A DNA stretch of 37,710 nt. Source: a virus. The position numbers and the translations under genes are program-made. Shown here in pieces: positions 37,596 to 37,710 of this stretch. Where the stretch lies: positions 1 to 37,710 of IMG/VR virus record IMGVR_UViG_3300034374_004244, one strand, 5' to 3'. Under the pieces are notes generated by a model. That model saw only the letters and a list, made by a program, of their open reading frames with translations, was not told the origin of the DNA and made no database searches. The stretch's first letter is position 1. The number at the start of each line of letters is the position of its first letter.

Positions 37596-37710
37596 TTTTC
37601 TTTAGCAATTGAGAAATATATTTTTCAGCAGGCATACCTTTCTTCTTAGCTTGATATCCTGCATAATCTTTTACCAGTTTTGAAATCATTCTTGCTGGGT
37701 TTCTATCTTT
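37582..37710 (-). CDS. protein C-terminus (5' end cut by window)
   Basis: The last 42 codons of a gene entering from the right: KDRNPARMISKLVKDYAGYQ, then KKKGMPAEKYISQLLKKNGS and stop. Basic, helical. No family recognised from this fragment. It overlaps the GIY-YIG start, so it belongs to the same operon. Confidence 0.6.
   Translation of the reverse strand, partial: KDRNPARMISKLVKDYAGYQAKKKGMPAEKYISQLLKKNGSK

Noticed and set aside
1-37710. tRNA genes, integrase, attachment sites, and terminal repeats between the two window ends
   Set aside because: I looked for T-loop-like GGTTCGAATCC, integrase motifs and identity between the left and right ends and found none.

Overview
This window looks like the virion, packaging and accessory-gene region of an AT-rich marine tailed phage (Caudoviricetes), probably infecting a SAR11-like or other small-genome marine alphaproteobacterium. 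The evidence is the low GC, the TAA-rich stops, tightly overlapped genes (many TAATG or ATGA junctions), several 2OG-Fe(II) oxygenases, a DUF6321-like basic protein and small proteins typical of ocean viromes. Host and taxonomy are inferred. I see no tape measure, tail tube or sheath gene. P22-type connector and head-completion proteins (gp4-like and gp10-like) with a fibre gene suggest podovirus morphology. No DNA polymerase, helicase, RNA polymerase or integrase lies in the window, and both ends cut through genes, so this is part of a genome or an arbitrarily opened one.

Layout. Almost everything is on the minus strand and is read right to left. Region 37.7-35.7 kb holds small early-type genes including a GIY-YIG nuclease. 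Region 35.7-34.9 kb holds the only plus-strand gene, a PP-loop/PAPS-reductase-like enzyme. Region 34.8-32.7 kb holds a terminator, an array of TGTCACA motifs, the small terminase, small proteins and a PD-(D/E)XK nuclease. Region 32.7-29.2 kb is a mosaic of short cassettes separated by GC-richer repeat modules, hairpins and TTGACA promoters. Region 29.0-15.6 kb is the head module: large terminase, two proteins sharing a C-terminal peptide, a 792-aa putative polyvalent or ejection protein, portal, holin-like protein, methyltransferase, GroES-like co-chaperonin, scaffold, decoration protein and major capsid protein, closed by a strong terminator. Region 15.4-12.3 kb holds capsid accessories and a string of coupled mini-genes. 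Region 12.3-10.6 kb carries an M15 endolysin between two oxygenases. Region 10.6-0 kb is the connector, tail and fibre module with two more oxygenases.

How the genes work together. TerS and TerL package DNA through the portal into a Mu gpT-like capsid assembled with a scaffold and helped by the phage co-chaperonin. The adaptor proteins and the gp10-like protein close the head and build a short tail carrying a glycine-rich fibre. The M15 peptidase and small membrane proteins carry out lysis. The oxygenases and the methyltransferase probably modify phage or host molecules.

The most unusual feature is a family of composite repeats at 30.0-32.8 kb. Each has a palindromic CTGGCGCCAG/CCAGCTGG core next to runs of ACGAG, and they sit at cassette borders. 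They look like built-in module boundaries. Other candidates for new biology are C-terminal peptides shared between unrelated proteins (RGTxFxG in three, DYYKxxL in two), the TGTCACA array before TerS, and a G-quadruplex-like island before TerL.
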